Origin: a virus
Virus record (IMG/VR): IMGVR_UViG_3300046011_001959
Location: 1 to 23,237 of that record
DNA length: 23,237 nt
Direction: 5' to 3' (one strand)
Both the position numbers and the translations under genes were made by a program. This document shows, in pieces, positions 8,637-17,271 of this stretch (position 1 is the first letter of the stretch; each line of letters starts with the position of its first letter). The notes under the pieces are model-generated. The model was not told where the DNA came from and did not search any database. It saw only the letters and a list, made by a program, of their open reading frames with translations.

Positions 8637-11600
8637 TTAAGCGTCCCGCTTACCTCCGTTCTGGTACTGGACCAACAAGACTTGAAAGACTGTCGGAGGA
8701 ACCAGTGTCTTCTTGGTCTCGTCTCGCTTGATGCGATAGGACAGAGACCGGCCGTCCTTGGCTACATTTGCCATAGTGGTTGATGGCTTCAAGTCGTCAC
8801 TCACCGACGCACTGGGATTACGCGGAAGGGAGATGTTGACATCGGTATTTGAGTACGAATCTTCATCGTAGTCAGCACCAACCGTTATTGTATACGGTCC
8901 ATAACCACGAGTCAAGCCATCAGCGCGCACTTTTCTGACAGTTGTGTCTCGAAACGGGTCTTTGTACGAGAAAGCCGTGTCAAAGAACGCATCGAACCAA
9001 TCACCGTCGAATCCGTATCCCTTCTCAAACTCGTAGACGTACCTTGAGTCCGATGCTGAGATCGCGGAGCGAGGGCTGTAGTGAGCTAAGTGGATTCGTT
9101 CTCGACCATCACCATCCACTTGCGAGGAGTGAGCAATAGGTACAAGGAACTGACTCTCAGCTTCGTTGAGGTAGTACAAGGCGTAGGTGAATGCCAAGGT
9201 GCCATCACCGTTCATGGTTAAGATCAGCACACGACCGTCCCTGAAGAATAGACGATACTGGTTCTTGGCCCTTACGGGTACAGCACACACAACCCCCGCA
9301 CCTTGGTTCAACGAGAACAGGTTATCCGAACGAGTCATCCGAGGAAGAATCCAAGGGCTCACTTTCTGGCTGATACGAATACCCACGAAGTTGCCGTACT
9401 TCTGGCTTTGTTCAAGGGTTGAGATACCACGGTTATCACAGTACAACGGAATACCCATGTCCACAACCGTGTACTCAATCGCTCCGGTCTTGGGTGCCAG
9501 CGTCTCTACGTTGAACGTATCGGCACTATCTCCGAGGATGGTATAGATCGAGTTCTCACAGAACACACCAAGGGCTTTACCACGCATCGCCAGCAAGCCG
9601 GTTACGCGGTCTCCTACGCCCACCTCAGCAGCACCCAGTAGGCCATCATAGTTCTCGGGTTCGCCGGGCACAGAGAAGCGCACAGTGCCGTCCTTGTAGC
9701 CGAGGGCTAGGTGGTACTGGTGGAACTCTACGTGGCGTGGTTTATCCTCATCGGGTACGATGGTATTGGTGTAGATGAACTGGAGATACTGTTCCTCGTC
9801 TCCGTCATCATCGGCATCGAACGCAGCAAACGAGAAGGCTTTACCTGCGCCACTCACTCCGTAGAACCCATCCCAATCCTCGCGGGCGAAGAAGTTGGCT
9901 GTGATGAATTGATAACGAGAGCCAGCGGCAATGATGTCCTTCAAGGCCGGTAGGCCGTTAAGAGACATAGCGACTTGACCGGATGTACCTACAACGTCAG
10001 CAACCTTACGGGGGTCGGGACCAAGCGGGTCATTGAGGAAAATCTCATCACCCCCGAGGATACACGTCTTCAAGTCAGAACCCGTCGTTACCGACTGGAC
10101 ATTGACAACCTGAAGATCACCCTTGGCGTTACCATCCCGAAGCTGACCCGATGTTACTGTGTTACTAACCAGATCGAACGAAAGAACCTTGGTTCCTTCC
10201 TTGACGTAGTAGCGAGCCGAAGGTTGATCGTAGTAAATGCGGATCACGAGAGAATCGAAGCTAAGACGACAAGCCCCCACAAGACCGAAGGGATCGGCAG
10301 AGTTGGCTACCACATCGATACCGGGTACGGAGTTAGAAAGACTCTCTCCGTACAACACCATACCGAACTCATTCTTGTCGAAATCTTCTCGGTCGAAGTC
10401 CACCAAACCAAACAGGTCAGTAGAAGACCCAATCAACAGATCAGACTTTGATGCATCCGAGTAAGTCAGAAGGATGTCGTGGTTGGTTCCACCGGAAGAG
10501 GTAGATGTGTAAGAAGCTCGTGCACTCGGAAGAGTCAGTCCAGTGGATCGCTTTTGTCCGCGTGTACTGAACTTCCCAGCCTCGGTATCATAATTACCAA
10601 ACTGGGCAGAGCACACAAACAAGGTACTTACTTGATCCAGCAGAGCTTGCTCAGCTAGAGCCACTGTAGCGTAGGTAGCAGAAGGCATCAAACCTCGGCA
10701 ACCAAACCCGGCCTTGATACGACTACGAACTTCCAGCCCAGAGATTTGAGCATCTCGGGGAATAAGATCCAAGATTGGACCCAGCCCAAGAAACATCATG
10801 GGGCTACGGGCCGATGAGAAACCAGCCGCAGCAGTGCCCGTGTCCGGGAGAGGGATGACAGGGACGGAAGCCAATCGAAGGGCTACCGACGCTGGTTGAT
10901 TGTTGACAAGTGCGTTAGCAATGCGGGTGGTCAACCCATCTGCTGCTCTTACACCAAAGTCAATGTCACCAATCAGATAGTCGTTGTCCTCGCTACGAAG
11001 AGTCTCGTCGTCTGTGGCAACAGCGGTTGAGGTGAACCAGCCCGGATCGTTTGGAGTGATCTCGGTGTTCTCGGGAGCAAGATCGGTGCCGTTAAACCAC
11101 AGGGCACTCAAGCCCTCTTGGTCGTCGGTATCAAACTGGAAGTTGTTGTCAACACTCCGCTCTACTTCCCGGAGCTTGTTTGCAAAAGAAAAACCATCCT
11201 CGTAGGACACCTTCCAACCTGTCTCGATGTTCTCCCAGCCGGGGGTGGGTTCATCTTTGTTACGCCATAACCCTGCAAAAGAAGGTGCTGGGTCAGTAGC
11301 AGTCAACGCTCGTGCAGTAAACACGTTAGTCGCAATAGTGATGCCAGTTGGTTCTGGATCAAACGAGTCACCCGTGCCCGGTACTTTGTTCAACAAGTCG
11401 AAGTTACCGCTTGTAGGTACTGTGGTTTGGAACAGTGTCTGAGAACCGTCCCAGAAGCTCACAGGCTTCACCAGAAGCGTTCCAACAGCGTTCCCCCCTG
11501 CCCACGTACCTGAGGCTAGGGTAACCTCTAGGACACGCGCACAGAAGCTCACAAGGTCGCTAGAGATAATTATATCGTTCGGTTGGATGGCGCGCGTACC

Positions 11601-12245
11601 GCCACTGTTGAACCCGAGCACAAGGTGATCGGTGACTGCGTACAGTCGATCACGATACCAGTGGAGTCCAATAGGTTGGGAAGGAAGCGCATCAACTCGG
11701 TTACGAAGGACAGCGTTCCATCCTTCGTACTTTGTGTACGCTGTAAGGGCATTGTTTGTACCGGATGTAAACAAAGCCGACTCTTGATAGCGAACAGCAC
11801 CAAGCACTGAAGCAAATGGAACGACAACACCCACGCTTAGAGCTGCAATGTTGCTTGCAGCAGGGACAAGGGTATCAGCGTTGTATCGCGCGTAGACCAC
11901 AAAATCTGCACTAGCAGTGGACACTACCTCAACCACTACTCCGTAATATTCGGTGGGGTCGTCATCGTTGTACAAGATGTCGCCGGGGTCTACATCCGCA
12001 TCTCCGGGTGCAGTGGTGAACACCCAGAACTCAACTTGGTCCGGGCTCAGTGATCCATCGAAGCGATCAAACCCGGCTACCGTTTGATAGCCGAGTCGAT
12101 CCACTACCTCGAAGTTGTTACAATCCCGAAGGGCACCCTTGTCCACCATGAGATTGGAGGACACCAGATCAAGACCGGAGTTAAGGGTGATCCCATCGTT
12201 CTCCAGTTCTACCGGAGGGTTGACCTTAGAATTGACACTCGTCAT
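8637..12245 (-). CDS. Large tail nozzle / DNA-stabilisation-like protein, 1202 aa
   Basis: A long strand-rich protein. The N-terminus has LMVDKGALRDCNNFEV and GYQTVAGFDRFDG, the usual opening of podovirus tail proteins of the P22 gp10 / T7 gp12 functional class. Late in the chain come LLAMRGKALGVFCENSIYTI and GAIEYTVVDMGIPLYCDNRG, repeated-blade motifs seen in this beta-propeller-like group. It is much longer than P22 gp10 (about 470 residues) or T7 gp12 (about 790), with extra material in the middle. A GTG at 12257 is possible, but ATG 12245-12243 is preferred; the Shine-Dalgarno is weak (GGGG) and the start overlaps the adaptor stop by 20 bases, so coupling to the adaptor is likely. Order after the adaptor supports a nozzle or stabiliser role. 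The exact homology is inferred. Confidence 0.85.
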   Translation of the reverse strand: MTSVNSKVNPPVELENDGITLNSGLDLVSSNLMVDKGALRDCNNFEVVDRLGYQTVAGFDRFDGSLSPDQVEFWVFTTAPGDADVDPGDILYNDDDPTEYYGVVVEVVSTASADFVVYARYNADTLVPAASNIAALSVGVVVPFASVLGAVRYQESALFTSGTNNALTAYTKYEGWNAVLRNRVDALPSQPIGLHWYRDRLYAVTDHLVLGFNSGGTRAIQPNDIIISSDLVSFCARVLEVTLASGTWAGGNAVGTLLVKPVSFWDGSQTLFQTTVPTSGNFDLLNKVPGTGDSFDPEPTGITIATNVFTARALTATDPAPSFAGLWRNKDEPTPGWENIETGWKVSYEDGFSFANKLREVERSVDNNFQFDTDDQEGLSALWFNGTDLAPENTEITPNDPGWFTSTAVATDDETLRSEDNDYLIGDIDFGVRAADGLTTRIANALVNNQPASVALRLASVPVIPLPDTGTAAAGFSSARSPMMFLGLGPILDLIPRDAQISGLEVRSRIKAGFGCRGLMPSATYATVALAEQALLDQVSTLFVCSAQFGNYDTEAGKFSTRGQKRSTGLTLPSARASYTSTSSGGTNHDILLTYSDASKSDLLIGSSTDLFGLVDFDREDFDKNEFGMVLYGESLSNSVPGIDVVANSADPFGLVGACRLSFDSLVIRIYYDQPSARYYVKEGTKVLSFDLVSNTVTSGQLRDGNAKGDLQVVNVQSVTTGSDLKTCILGGDEIFLNDPLGPDPRKVADVVGTSGQVAMSLNGLPALKDIIAAGSRYQFITANFFAREDWDGFYGVSGAGKAFSFAAFDADDDGDEEQYLQFIYTNTIVPDEDKPRHVEFHQYHLALGYKDGTVRFSVPGEPENYDGLLGAAEVGVGDRVTGLLAMRGKALGVFCENSIYTILGDSADTFNVETLAPKTGAIEYTVVDMGIPLYCDNRGISTLEQSQKYGNFVGIRISQKVSPWILPRMTRSDNLFSLNQGAGVVCAVPVRAKNQYRLFFRDGRVLILTMNGDGTLAFTYALYYLNEAESQFLVPIAHSSQVDGDGRERIHLAHYSPRSAISASDSRYVYEFEKGYGFDGDWFDAFFDTAFSYKDPFRDTTVRKVRADGLTRGYGPYTITVGADYDEDSYSNTDVNISLPRNPSASVSDDLKPSTTMANVAKDGRSLSYRIKRDETKKTLVPPTVFQVLLVQYQNGGKRDA

Positions 12246-13161
12246 ATCGGTTAGCACCCCATTTCAATTCAGGAAGTTTGTTGACGTTAAGCCGGTTCTT
12301 GTACAGGTTGTACCGACGCTCTGCACGAGCGAACACTTGAGGCTTTTCATCGTAGTCTGCGTAGTTCATCAAGGCTCGCCACACGATAACATCGTGGTAC
12401 TCGACCGGAGCTACGGGTTCATCCGTCTCATCATCAAGAAGCTGGGGGACGGTGGTGTACGTGTACGTGATCCGGTATTGCTTGTTGGGACGGGGGTACA
12501 GGTCATACGTACCGTCAGGTGTCTCGGTGATAGCCACCGGAACACCGAAGTATCCAACGTGTTGGTTGGCAAGGTTCTGGAACTCTTCATAAGACACCCA
12601 CCGGAGACGCCTACGATCTGCTCCCGTCTCCGGGTCAAGGATGTAGAACGAACTCTTGTTGACTTCGTAGGAGTCGGTTGTATCGGTGATAAGGTCATAC
12701 GTACCGTACCACTTGATCTTGAACACATCTACGTTAGCGGGGGTGGGATCACTCTCATCGAACGTCTCACCGAACACATAGTTGTTTGAGGTAAGGCTGT
12801 CTAGGTCAAGGATAGCCTCTGCTGTTCCTGCTGACCACGAGCCTGAGAGGAGAGTCACGGCCTTGACCGTGATCTCCAAGTTGCTGGTGTCCCCTTCAAA
12901 GACAGAGTCTACCGGAGGGGCTGTTGCTCGATCACCGTCCTTGATAAGAATACGGGGACGAATGTCCATCTGTCCGATCTTCTGAGTGAACTCCCAATCC
13001 TTTCGGGAGAGTTGCTCATCAAACCAAGCATCGGCCACCCACTCTTTGAAGCGAACGTACATGGGGTCGGAGGGAGAGGCAAAGTTACCTGAAGTCAACT
13101 CGTCCAACTCCACACCGGCATTTCTGATTGTTTTGTTTACGAGTTCGATATAGGTTGCCAT
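12226..13161 (-). CDS. Head-to-tail adaptor (connector) protein, 311 aa
   Basis: The N-terminus, TYIELVNKTIRNAGVELDEL, and the WFDEQLSRKDWEFTQK stretch (about residues 46-61) follow the plan of podovirus adaptors (P22 gp4 / T7 gp11 functional class): a first helix, then a helix ending in W-x-F. The C-terminal third has the adaptor-like helix pair WRALMNYADYDEKPQVFARA, then a Tyr/Asn/Arg-rich helix. Between them is a longer beta-rich insertion (about residues 75-200). ATG 13161-13159 is preceded by AGAGG very close and GGAGGA about 14 bases away. The stop overlaps the next gene. It would dock under the portal and receive the nozzle protein encoded next. Fairly sure of the class, less sure of the family. 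Confidence 0.8.
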   Translation of the reverse strand: MATYIELVNKTIRNAGVELDELTSGNFASPSDPMYVRFKEWVADAWFDEQLSRKDWEFTQKIGQMDIRPRILIKDGDRATAPPVDSVFEGDTSNLEITVKAVTLLSGSWSAGTAEAILDLDSLTSNNYVFGETFDESDPTPANVDVFKIKWYGTYDLITDTTDSYEVNKSSFYILDPETGADRRRLRWVSYEEFQNLANQHVGYFGVPVAITETPDGTYDLYPRPNKQYRITYTYTTVPQLLDDETDEPVAPVEYHDVIVWRALMNYADYDEKPQVFARAERRYNLYKNRLNVNKLPELKWGANRYDECQF

Positions 13162-13185
13162 TGCCTCTCTTTATCCTCCTAGTTA

Positions 13186-13926
13186 TTAGTCTTCAGATTC
13201 CGAGCTAAGCTTCACCTTCTTGGGACGACCGGGCTTACGGGGAGCGTCTACGTTGTCCATGTGGACCATAGCGGCTTCCACTTCGAGCTTGGCCTTCTCC
13301 TTCTCCCGCTCACGCTGAGCTTCGATGAACGCATCAAGGCGAGCATCACCGAGCTTCTCACGGAGCTTGGCTCCGAACTCAGCCTCTTGCTTACGGTTCG
13401 GCCAGCGGCCGTACAGAGCACGGTGCTGGTTACGTACTGACATCCGGTCTGCGCTGACAAGCGACTGAATGACCGAAGGGCCGGGGTTACGGTTGTACTC
13501 TCGGAAAGCAATCGACTTGATCTCAACACGAACCTGCGACTCGATGCCCGTCTGTGGATCAGTCACATCCTTGGTAATGTAGTCAGTGCAGTCATTGAGA
13601 GCACCATCCACGATTTCCGTGGGGACATCCACGATCACACCACGCGGAATGATCGTTGCGAACTTGTTGACCAGACACTGAACGGGGGTGTCGTTACCAT
13701 TCTGATCCGTCTCTGCAAGAGAGATGCGGGCGAAGCCCGGGAGGATGGGGGTAGACATGTCGTTGACTACACTGGCAACCACCTTGTTCTTCTGGCGATT
13801 GACGATAGCTCGTCGGTAGTCCTCCTCACCCCAGTTGGGGCGGCCTTGGATGTTGATGGCCTGCGCCATTTTCTTCAGCTCAGCCAAGGTCTTGCCATTC
13901 AGGTTTACAGTCTTGTTGGTACTCAT
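13186..13926 (-). CDS. Structural-region protein with SAP/Rho-N-like N-terminus and C-terminal AT-hook, 246 aa
   Basis: Not recognised as a named family. Residues about 8-45 (NGKTLAELKKMAQAINIQG, then an RRAIVNRQ helix) look like the SAP or Rho-N helix-extended-loop fold, which often binds nucleic acid. The middle is strand-rich. A basic, Glu/Lys-rich helix follows (about 190-222), and the tail contains RKPGRPKKVK, a classical AT-hook with its GRP core. Such a protein at the head-tail boundary could bind packaged DNA or help complete the head, but this is inferred. ATG 13926-13924 has AAAAGGAG nine bases before it. The gene lies just downstream of the strong terminator, so it probably begins a new transcript or depends on read-through. 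Confidence 0.82.
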   Translation of the reverse strand: MSTNKTVNLNGKTLAELKKMAQAINIQGRPNWGEEDYRRAIVNRQKNKVVASVVNDMSTPILPGFARISLAETDQNGNDTPVQCLVNKFATIIPRGVIVDVPTEIVDGALNDCTDYITKDVTDPQTGIESQVRVEIKSIAFREYNRNPGPSVIQSLVSADRMSVRNQHRALYGRWPNRKQEAEFGAKLREKLGDARLDAFIEAQREREKEKAKLEVEAAMVHMDNVDAPRKPGRPKKVKLSSESED

Positions 13927-13965
13927 ACGTGTGATCTCCTTTTGGGAAACGAGGCCATTATTGGC
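13927..13965 (-). promoter_or_regulatory. Leader of the AT-hook gene with small hairpin
   Basis: The leader contains a 5-bp hairpin (GGCCA-TTAT-TGGCC, 13953-13966 region) followed on the coding strand by AAAAGGAGATCACACGT and the ATG. It resembles the leader of the scaffold gene (17010-17046): both carry GGCCAT(A/T)AT near 20-23 bases from a TGTGATC/TCCTTTT block on the plus strand. It may hold a late promoter or an RNA-processing site after the terminator; no clear -10/-35 pair is visible. Confidence 0.3.
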
Positions 13966-13972
13966 CCGATTG

Positions 13973-14015
13973 AAAAAGAAAAGGGGAAGGGAAGGTGATT
14001 AGCCTCCCCCTCCCC
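13973..14015 (-). terminator. Strong intrinsic terminator after the head genes
   Basis: On the minus strand a 13-bp stem (GGGGAGGGGGAGG with CCTTCCCTTCCCC, including two G-T wobbles) encloses the 7-base loop CTAATCA and is followed at once by TTTTCTTTTT. The stem spans 13983-13995 and 14003-14015. It lies between the probable decoration gene and the AT-hook gene, in the right orientation to end the capsid transcript. Confidence 0.85.
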
Positions 14016-14061
14016 TCGTCTTATGGGTTGCCACTAGTCCTTGTGGCGAGGTGTTACTCCG

Positions 14062-14655
14062 TTAGATGCCGGAGCTGTTGTCCTGATAGTCATAGACATT
14101 AGCACCGGAGAACTCACCCAGAGTGCGCGACGGGGCCGTGTACTCAATCGTGACAATGAACTCACGAGCGGTGGTGACAGCCGTGGTCGGGTTGGCAGTC
14201 AGGGTCAGTGCCAGATCAAACACACCATCCAGCTCGGTCAACTTAGCGCCAGTCGGGACCGTGTTGGTGATGGTACGACCAGCAGCACGCAGAGCGGTCT
14301 GCATGGTAGCAGCCGCCACAAACGACTCCGAACGATCAGCCGAAACAGAACCAGTGATGTACGGATTGGTCGATGCGTTGAACGCCTTACGGGGGTCGCG
14401 CACTGCACGGACGGCAGTCACACCAGCAGTAGCAGTCACACCCGTCGAAGAATCCAACTGGTCGTTCTCAAACCGAACTCGCAGAATACGAGCGCGGCTG
14501 GGGTCAACTCGCAGGAAGCGGAACACGTCGGTGTTAGCCGCAGCAACGCCAGCCGGAATAACGATCTTCGCGGTGTGCGAAGAGACAGCACCCTCACTAG
14601 CGCCGGAAACAGGGAGGCCGCCGTTGGTCAGCAGCTCCGAGATATAGATAGCCAT
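14062..14655 (-). CDS. Putative capsid decoration / head structural protein, 197 aa
   Basis: Not recognised by name. The composition is typical of a beta-rich virion protein: Thr, Ala, Ser and Val dominate, with little Lys. It begins MAIYISELLTNGGLPVSG. The centre (IVIPAGVAAANTDVFRFLRV, about residues 31-50) and the end (AREFIVTIEYTAPSR) read as strands. ATG 14655-14653 has AAGGAGG upstream at about 9 bases. It directly follows the major capsid gene with a 34-base gap and precedes the strong terminator, so it belongs to the head transcript and is probably made in large amounts. A decoration or head-stabilising protein is the simplest reading; a tail component is possible. Confidence 0.8.
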   Translation of the reverse strand: MAIYISELLTNGGLPVSGASEGAVSSHTAKIVIPAGVAAANTDVFRFLRVDPSRARILRVRFENDQLDSSTGVTATAGVTAVRAVRDPRKAFNASTNPYITGSVSADRSESFVAAATMQTALRAAGRTITNTVPTGAKLTELDGVFDLALTLTANPTTAVTTAREFIVTIEYTAPSRTLGEFSGANVYDYQDNSSGI

Positions 14656-14689
14656 TTTGTATGTCCTCCTTAATTATTGGTCGGTTGGA

Positions 14690-15712
14690 TTATTCGGAAG
14701 CCGCCGACTCAATGCGGACGCCCCAACGCTCGTTCAGGCGGGTCGCACAGTACCAGAAGACATACGATGCAAAACCACGCTGACCCAGCGGGTCGGTTTC
14801 GCTCTTCAGCGAGCCCGGAGGATTCACGTCCAGCTTGAACGAGTTGCGGGTCTTGAACTCCGTGGTGCCCCAGAAGTTCTCAGCCATCACAACGACCGGG
14901 TACACGTCAACGGCAGCGCCGTCACGAGTACGAACACCCGTGGTGGTCGAGCTACCAGCACCCCAGAACGGCTCAAGGTGCGGAGTCAGGCAGAAGCGGA
15001 TACCTTCGCAAGCACCGATTTCGTACTCGTTCAGGAGCGTACCCGAACCGTAACGCTGGCTCTCAATGAACTTGTCCAGATCACGCAGATCGGCGTCCAT
15101 GTCGGAGTGGGTAACGGCGATATAACCAGCCTGCACAGGCTCAGTGGCCTGACCCGTACCAGCGCGAATCATGCTGGTCATGTACTTGCCGTGGTTGTTA
15201 CGCAGCACGTTGGTAGCAGTGCGGACGTGCTCAAGCAGCAGAACGTCTTCGACCGTAGCGCGAGTAGTAGCGGTGCCGGTGTAAATAACCTGCGAACCAC
15301 CACGAACCGTCTGCCAGTTGATGAGTTCCTTCTGGGTGCCCATCGCCTTACCAAGCTCGGCGCCGATCTCCTTGAAGCCAACATCCGAGTGGAAGTTGTA
15401 CATCTTGTCGGTGACGCGGAGGATCTTGCCGTACTGGTCAACCTTGTCGGTCACAGTCTCCTGCTGGAAGTTCTCAGCAGCCGGGGTCACACCCTCAACC
15501 AGAGTGTTGGTATCAACCTCGATCTCACGCATACGCTTCCAAACCAGTGTATCGGACTTGTTGGCGGGCAGAGGGGTACGGGTAATACCGGGCAGCTTGT
15601 CGAGAACCAACCACGGCTCAGCGTTGACAAGAGCATTCGGAACGGCGTAGATAGCAACGCGCTGGGTGATACTGGCGCTATCGTAGGCCAGAAAACCTTG
15701 ATTGTAAGACAT
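14690..15712 (-). CDS. Major capsid protein, N4-gp56 family, 340 aa
   Basis: HK97-fold capsid protein of the N4-gp56 family, recognised from its pattern. A KSDTLVWKRMREIEVDTNTL strand (52-71) is followed by LVEGVTPAAENF. DKVDQYGKILRVTDKMYNFH is the long-helix entry. LINWQTVRGGSQVIYTG and DVLLLEHVRTATNVLRNNHG complete the core. Length is in the usual range of the family (about 300-400). ATG 15712-15710 has AAGGAGG ten bases upstream. It follows the scaffold gene and precedes the probable decoration gene. About 415 copies would be expected for a T=7 shell, but the T number cannot be read here. The family call is from motif memory and should be confirmed by a profile search. Confidence 0.87.
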   Translation of the reverse strand: MSYNQGFLAYDSASITQRVAIYAVPNALVNAEPWLVLDKLPGITRTPLPANKSDTLVWKRMREIEVDTNTLVEGVTPAAENFQQETVTDKVDQYGKILRVTDKMYNFHSDVGFKEIGAELGKAMGTQKELINWQTVRGGSQVIYTGTATTRATVEDVLLLEHVRTATNVLRNNHGKYMTSMIRAGTGQATEPVQAGYIAVTHSDMDADLRDLDKFIESQRYGSGTLLNEYEIGACEGIRFCLTPHLEPFWGAGSSTTTGVRTRDGAAVDVYPVVVMAENFWGTTEFKTRNSFKLDVNPPGSLKSETDPLGQRGFASYVFWYCATRLNERWGVRIESAASE

Positions 15713-15746
15713 TAGTGTCTATCCTCCTTGATAGATGGAATTTGTA

Positions 15747-17009
15747 TTAGAGTTTCAGCTTACCCTGTGCAATGGCACGATCCATCTCTTCGAGGAACGC
15801 ATCAAACTCAGGGGTGCCCGGAGGAGGCGGATTCTTGATCCGCTCTTCGAGCGATGGCTTGTGGCCGGGGGGAGGTGCACTTCGAGCCGGCTGGGCAGCA
15901 CTCGTAGTCAGCTTGGCTTGACGCGCTTGCTGAACTTGAGCCGCACGAGGATCAACTTCGTGGTGCTGAGCGACGGGCTGTTGGGTTTGCGGCTGCTGGA
16001 CATAGCCGTGGGCTGCGTTGTACCGTTCTGCCCACTGACCGTAGTGTTGCATCAGGAAAGCATAGGTATCGGCATTCGCATCGTTTGCCGCCTGTTGAAG
16101 AGTTGGCGGGAGTGAGCCAAGAAACTCATTCCACGGACTCCAACCCGTCTTCGGGTCAACGTAGTCAATCACTTGCAAAGAGCCGGGGGCAAGTTGCTCA
16201 AGACGGGCTCGTTCACTCTGAACAACCATCTCGAACTCTTGCTTCGCCAGCTTCTCTTTAAGCTCTTCCACGGCAGACATATCCACCTTCGGAACCGAAG
16301 CAAGCAACTGTTGCTGGGTTTCGATGAGTGCGTCTCGGGATACTTCTAGAACAGATGCTAGCTCCGGATCACTTGCTCGGAGACGATTGATCTGATCTGT
16401 CAAGGCTTGAACCTTAGCTGATGCGGTCTGCGCGTTAGCCGTAGTAGCGGTCGGGTTCGACGGCTGGCTAACCGCTCCATCGCGGAGCTTCAGCTCAAGT
16501 TGTTCGCGGGCTTTCCGCTCTTCTTCGTACTTCTTCTGGAAGGCAGTCTGACGACCAACTTCTGAACGATACCGCTGTTCGTGATACTCCCGAGCTTTAC
16601 GCTCGGTTTCGAGTTTATCCTCGACAATCTTACGGACAGACGGGTCAAGGGAGTTGAGCCAGTCCTCGTTCGGGTTACTCGACTGTTGCTGGGAAGTTGC
16701 GCCTTCCTTAGCGCTAGTACCACCTTCCGCTGGAGTCGTCGTGGATTGGTTCGCTTCGGTATTCGCGGGAGGAACCTCCGGCTCACCTACCTTGGCGCTA
16801 CTTTCAACCCCACTACCACTGTTGAGGAACTTCTGCAACTCTTCTTCAACCTTGGTGATCTCTTCAAGGTTGTTGGAAAGTAGAACCTGCTGATACTTTT
16901 CAGTAAGCTGGTTCTGAAGTTCTTCACGGGAAAGTTCCGTATTGGATTCTTCCGGTGATTGGGGCTGATTGTACTGCTGTTCAGTCTGGTTGTCAAGTGT
17001 GTCACTCAT
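15747..17009 (-). CDS. Capsid scaffolding protein, 420 aa
   Basis: The position (between portal and major capsid) and composition define it. The first 130 residues are acidic, Gln/Ser/Thr-rich and disordered, with a helix at ELQNQLTEKYQQVLLSNNLE. A long coiled coil follows (about 133-250, rich in Glu, Lys, Arg and Gln). A more ordered part contains WSPWNEFLGSLPPTLQQAAN. A Gln/Pro-rich stretch leads to a C-terminal helix ending MDRAIAQGKLKL, like the basic capsid-binding helix of many scaffolds. ATG 17009-17007 has AAAGGA 11 bases away. No protease motif is seen, so a separate or no prohead protease is likely. Confidence 0.87.
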   Translation of the reverse strand: MSDTLDNQTEQQYNQPQSPEESNTELSREELQNQLTEKYQQVLLSNNLEEITKVEEELQKFLNSGSGVESSAKVGEPEVPPANTEANQSTTTPAEGGTSAKEGATSQQQSSNPNEDWLNSLDPSVRKIVEDKLETERKAREYHEQRYRSEVGRQTAFQKKYEEERKAREQLELKLRDGAVSQPSNPTATTANAQTASAKVQALTDQINRLRASDPELASVLEVSRDALIETQQQLLASVPKVDMSAVEELKEKLAKQEFEMVVQSERARLEQLAPGSLQVIDYVDPKTGWSPWNEFLGSLPPTLQQAANDANADTYAFLMQHYGQWAERYNAAHGYVQQPQTQQPVAQHHEVDPRAAQVQQARQAKLTTSAAQPARSAPPPGHKPSLEERIKNPPPPGTPEFDAFLEEMDRAIAQGKLKL

Positions 17010-17073
17010 CTTTCTTGTGATCCTTTTTAGTTAGCGGCCATAATAGGCGGCTTGTGGACGGTTGAGAGGGGGT

Positions 17074-17271
17074 TTAGTACGCTGTCTCAAGAGCCTTCTT
17101 GAGACGATTGATTTCCTCGTACCGACCTCTCAACTTGTCGGTCTCGGACTGATCGCCAGCTCGAAAGATGGCGCCAGTAACTTGCTTCTCGTGTTCTTCC
17201 AGTAGCTTCTTAATCCACCGGAAGGTGCCGCTATCAGGGTCAACATAATGACCTTCGATCTCTTTACTCAT
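17074..17271 (-). CDS. Small helical protein between portal and scaffold, 65 aa
   Basis: Short charged protein with no recognised family. It begins MSKEIEGHYVDPDSGTFRWI, followed by two likely helices (KKLLEEHEKQ and LRGRYEEINRLKKALETAY). Its ATG (17271-17269) directly abuts the portal TAA (17274-17272), so it is almost certainly translated by coupling with the portal. Small genes at this place are common in phage head modules and may act as assembly chaperones or portal partners; that is inference from position. Confidence 0.8.
   Translation of the reverse strand: MSKEIEGHYVDPDSGTFRWIKKLLEEHEKQVTGAIFRAGDQSETDKLRGRYEEINRLKKALETAY

Noticed and set aside
14657-15715. 352-codon plus-strand frame opposite the major capsid gene
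   Set aside because: It is the antisense of a well-supported gene, has no plausible domain and no coherent operon neighbours. All recognised genes are on the minus strand.
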